Position numbers and translations under genes: made by a program. Under the pieces are notes generated by a model. The model searched no databases. It was given only the letters and a program-made list of their open reading frames with translations, and was not told the origin of the DNA. From contig NW_026252095.1 of NCBI RefSeq assembly GCF_025399195.1, positions 416,884 through 480,883 on the forward strand: DNA of 64,000 bases, read 5' to 3'. This document shows, one piece after another, positions 61,770 through 64,000 of the stretch. Every line of letters starts with the position of its first letter. Positions within the stretch are counted from its first letter, which is position 1. The stretch comes from Umbelopsis ramanniana AG (lineage: Eukaryota > Mucoromycota > Umbelopsidomycetes > Umbelopsidales > Umbelopsidaceae).

Positions 61770-61936
61770 ACTTTCCAATACTTCCCGGGAGTATTCGGAA
61801 AGTTACGGACTGTGGGTGTTGCCAGCACTACTAGTCCCTCCTGACTTTGGGTAGTCTTTCAAAGAAGCGAGCCCTGGCAAGGCTTAGCTGAGAAAGACTG
61901 CGAGTTCCGAATTGTCGGCCGACAAGGAGGAACTCG
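61770..61936 (+). ncRNA. Structured RNA domains upstream of a hammerhead ribozyme
   Basis: Three consecutive stable hairpins can be drawn. First, 61770-61803: ACTTTCC-AATACT pairs with AGTATT-C-GGAAAGT, 13 bp with one bulged C. Second, 61853-61860 (AGTCTTTC) pairs with 61892-61899 (GAAAGACT), enclosing a smaller stem AGCC/GGCT at 61870-61873/61881-61884. Third, 61901-61908 (CGAGTTCC) pairs with 61929-61936 (GGAACTCG), enclosing the self-complementary TTGTCGGCCGACAA at 61912-61925. Density of exact pairing is far above the surrounding AT-rich DNA. Strand is set by the hammerhead that follows directly. It is probably the body of a small non-coding mobile or circular RNA element. Confidence 0.65.
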
Positions 61937-61940
61937 GGCG

Positions 61941-62002
61941 TGGGGGGTAATGGTAGCCGGAGAGCCATCTGATGAGACCTGTGGCAGGGTCGAAACCCCA
62001 CA
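61941..62002 (+). ncRNA. Type III hammerhead ribozyme
   Basis: All core parts are present in order. Stem III 5' strand TGGGGGG (61941-61947); cleavage triplet ending TA, with the cut expected after A61949; stem I ATGG/CCAT (61950-61953 with 61965-61968) closed by an 11-nt loop; core CTGATGA (61969-61975); stem II GACC/GGTC (61976-61979 with 61988-61991) with an 8-nt loop; core GAAA (61992-61995); stem III 3' strand CCCCACA (61996-62002, one A-G mismatch). The strictly conserved nucleotides are complete. Both loops 1 and 2 are of a size that allows the tertiary contact used by natural hammerheads. A TTTTTT run follows at 62005-62010. Known type III hammerheads occur in viroid-like RNAs and in retrozymes; the host element here is undefined. 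Confidence 0.85.
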
Positions 62003-64000
62003 TATTTTTTCCCCCTCTCCAATGCAAAATATAAAAGACTTATATGCGTTGCCCTTTTTATTTGAGACTTCCCAAGTGGATTATTAGCAATATACCTGAG
62101 CAAAAACGTCTTCCGTTCTAGATCAAGTCCGTCAAAATGACCAAGTAGCACCTAAAGGTCATCTCATTCGAACCATCAATTCAGGCTTTGATCCCTATTA
62201 TATCACATTTGTCATTACTCAATCTTCAAAGTTTACGAATATATTTCTCATTTTATTTGGCGAGTGGTGTGTTCTAGTGACTTTCACTGAAATACTTTAT
62301 GAAGTCAAGAACTCTCGTTATCGCTATGCGAATTTCAATTTTTCTTCCACAGAGCCAGCTTTACCGCTGGTAGAGCTTTTGCATGATATTTTCTTATTAT
62401 CACATAAACAAACAGCAGAATTTAAGCCGCTTCAGACCTCGGTATATTTTTGAAAACAACTTGTACATAGATGAGTCCTTATTCTATCTATGTACTTATG
62501 AAATCGATTAATGGTTTAAAAAGGACGTTAGCTGTCTTTATTGACAAAAAGCAAATAGAGTATATATGTATCAATCCAGCTTCATCACAGCTATTCGTAA
62601 CTTTTAATTGTTCATTGGTACAAGTTTGCACGTTTAACTAGTCAGGGCGAGCATCATTCTCTTTCTCTGCTCATTTTCGTACAGATTTATTCAAGAGTAG
62701 AAAGAATCATTTCACCCAATTTCATCTTCAAAATGCGCATGTAGTGTCAAGGTGCTATGTATGGCTACAATAAATCATTTGATTTTGATAGATGCCAAAG
62801 ATAAGCCAAGATTTTGGGTTTGCACAGCCTTTCTTCAGGTCTTGGGATGATATTACTGATTTAGCCAACTTTAAAGAAGATGTTGAAAACATGATTATGC
62901 AATTTACAGCATATTCATTGTATTCCTCTAGAACGCTAAATATCTCATCCGGAGTGTCCAAAAAGCGAGTCGCACACTACCCTTGAACAAAGATGTAACC
63001 GCTAACTGCCACTCTTACTAAAGACTGTAGTAAGTTCCACCTTCCTCTTTAAAATGATATGATTTTGAAGACGCGTATTGGATAGTACTGGCTATATCAT
63101 GAAAATCAATAATCGAGATGCTGCGCAATGATGCAATTGGAGCTCCTGGTTTGGCATGAAGAAAATTGGTTTGACTCATTTTTATAAAGTGAACACTCGA
63201 CCTTGAAGAAATGCTTTGTTCCTTAAGGTACAATCTTCTTATCATCGTCGTCAATCTTACAATACATACTATAGCAGGATGGGAAGAGATATTAAATATC
63301 AACCATCATTTTTAGCGTCACGTAAAGCAAAATTATGCATTGGTAAGTCTGTACATAGGCTTTGTTAGTAATGTCGTCGCAAAAAAATCCTAGCATACTA
63401 TACACTACCATAAACCAACCCCCCATGAGAAAGTCTGACCGGGAGCGTCTTATTATACTTCTTAGTTCAGTCCAAAGGAGTGAAAGAATATGGGCTAGCG
63501 ATGCTATAGCTATCTACCATTCATTCCCTAAATCTTACAACAATGAAAATTTAAAAGCTATATAATCCTAGTCGATATGTACTGTTGTGGCCTGAAGCCT
63601 GAGAAGCGGCGGAGGTAAGGAGATATCTACATTCATGTTCGGATGTCAGTTGGACTTCAACGAACCTCCTAGAAAATGTTTTCAACAGGGAATGCAATTA
63701 CTTCAAGTCTTGATAATCTAACTCACGTAATAGTTTAGTTAGGCTGGCGTTGGTTCAGTTTTACAACTTTCTGTCTTATTGCTTGTCGGACTGAAGATGA
63801 TAGCTATCAGGGCAGCTCTTGCTTACTTGAAAGCGTAGTGAAACTTACAGAGCTTCGTTTTTAAATCTACGTATTAGAAGACTGTGTTTATATGTAAAAA
63901 CGACAGAAATGAGCCTTAAAAGCTGGAGTAATTCAAATTTACAGAATAGACAGGCGGCCAAACGAAATTTTGACATCAGCGGGCTTTAAAATATTAATCA
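62003..64000. other. Right-end stretch without a recognised gene
   Basis: Apart from the T run after the ribozyme I find no supported gene. A ~95-codon open segment on the plus strand (about 62160-62453) follows an acceptor-like TTCTAG and has protein-like composition but no ATG of its own. Minus-strand frames at 63302-63018 and 62961-62755 match nothing I know. The gene may continue beyond the window edge. Confidence 0.4.

Noticed and set aside
61831-62151. 106-codon minus-strand open frame across the hammerhead region
   Set aside because: It is explained by the GC-rich structured RNA on the other strand and has no protein-like domain.

Overview
This window is nuclear DNA of a filamentous fungus, most likely an early-diverging one (Mucoromycota, probably Mucorales). 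Genes are dense and cut by many short introns, mostly 50-90 nt, with GT-AG ends and a few GC-AG ends. The gene content is fungal (an ERMES beta-barrel MDM10, a KRE2-type GT15 mannosyltransferase, a class I GH47 mannosidase), but it also holds families lost from yeasts and other Dikarya models: a complete DNA-PKcs kinase, a FAM72 protein and an EXORDIUM-like protein. All readings use the standard genetic code.

Left part (0.7-8.4 kb, all minus strand): EXORDIUM-like secreted protein, FAM72 homologue, cysteine-rich single-pass membrane protein, type II membrane protein with a LEA/WHy-like lumenal part, and a GT15 mannosyltransferase. Centre-left (9.5-19.1 kb): ribosomal protein eL18 (+), MDM10 (-), a probable non-coding transcript with a C/D snoRNA candidate, a TPR plus metallo-beta-lactamase fusion (+), a DUF1308 protein (+), a 67-residue zinc-knuckle protein (-) and a membrane-anchored UDP-glycosyltransferase (+). 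Centre (19.3-32.2 kb): F-box/LRR protein and TFIIH subunit p44/Ssl1 (both -), a membrane-anchored periplasmic-binding-protein-like protein, an AAAP amino-acid transporter and a two-finger C2H2 factor with a 16-nt microexon (all +), separated by two 2.2-kb stretches without a confident gene.

From 32.5 to 48.5 kb a single 60-exon plus-strand gene encodes a full-length DNA-PKcs of about 4,025 residues; every exon boundary could be placed in frame. It is followed by GH47 mannosidase (+), a PXA-PX-nexin-C protein (-), an unknown 366-residue protein (-), a histidine-rich ZnT6/Zrg17-type cation diffusion facilitator (+) and an 8-cysteine secreted peptide (-). The last 4.7 kb is gene-poor but contains a four-domain structured RNA region ending in what reads as a complete type III hammerhead ribozyme (61941-62002), followed by a T run.

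Functional links: GT15 and GH47 act in secretory-pathway glycan synthesis and trimming; three genes (DNA-PKcs, p44, FAM72) belong to DNA-repair families, without evidence that they form a cluster. The most notable points are the hammerhead element, the fungal DNA-PKcs, the TPR/MBL fusion and the FAM72 gene, which needs splicing of four short exons to be seen.
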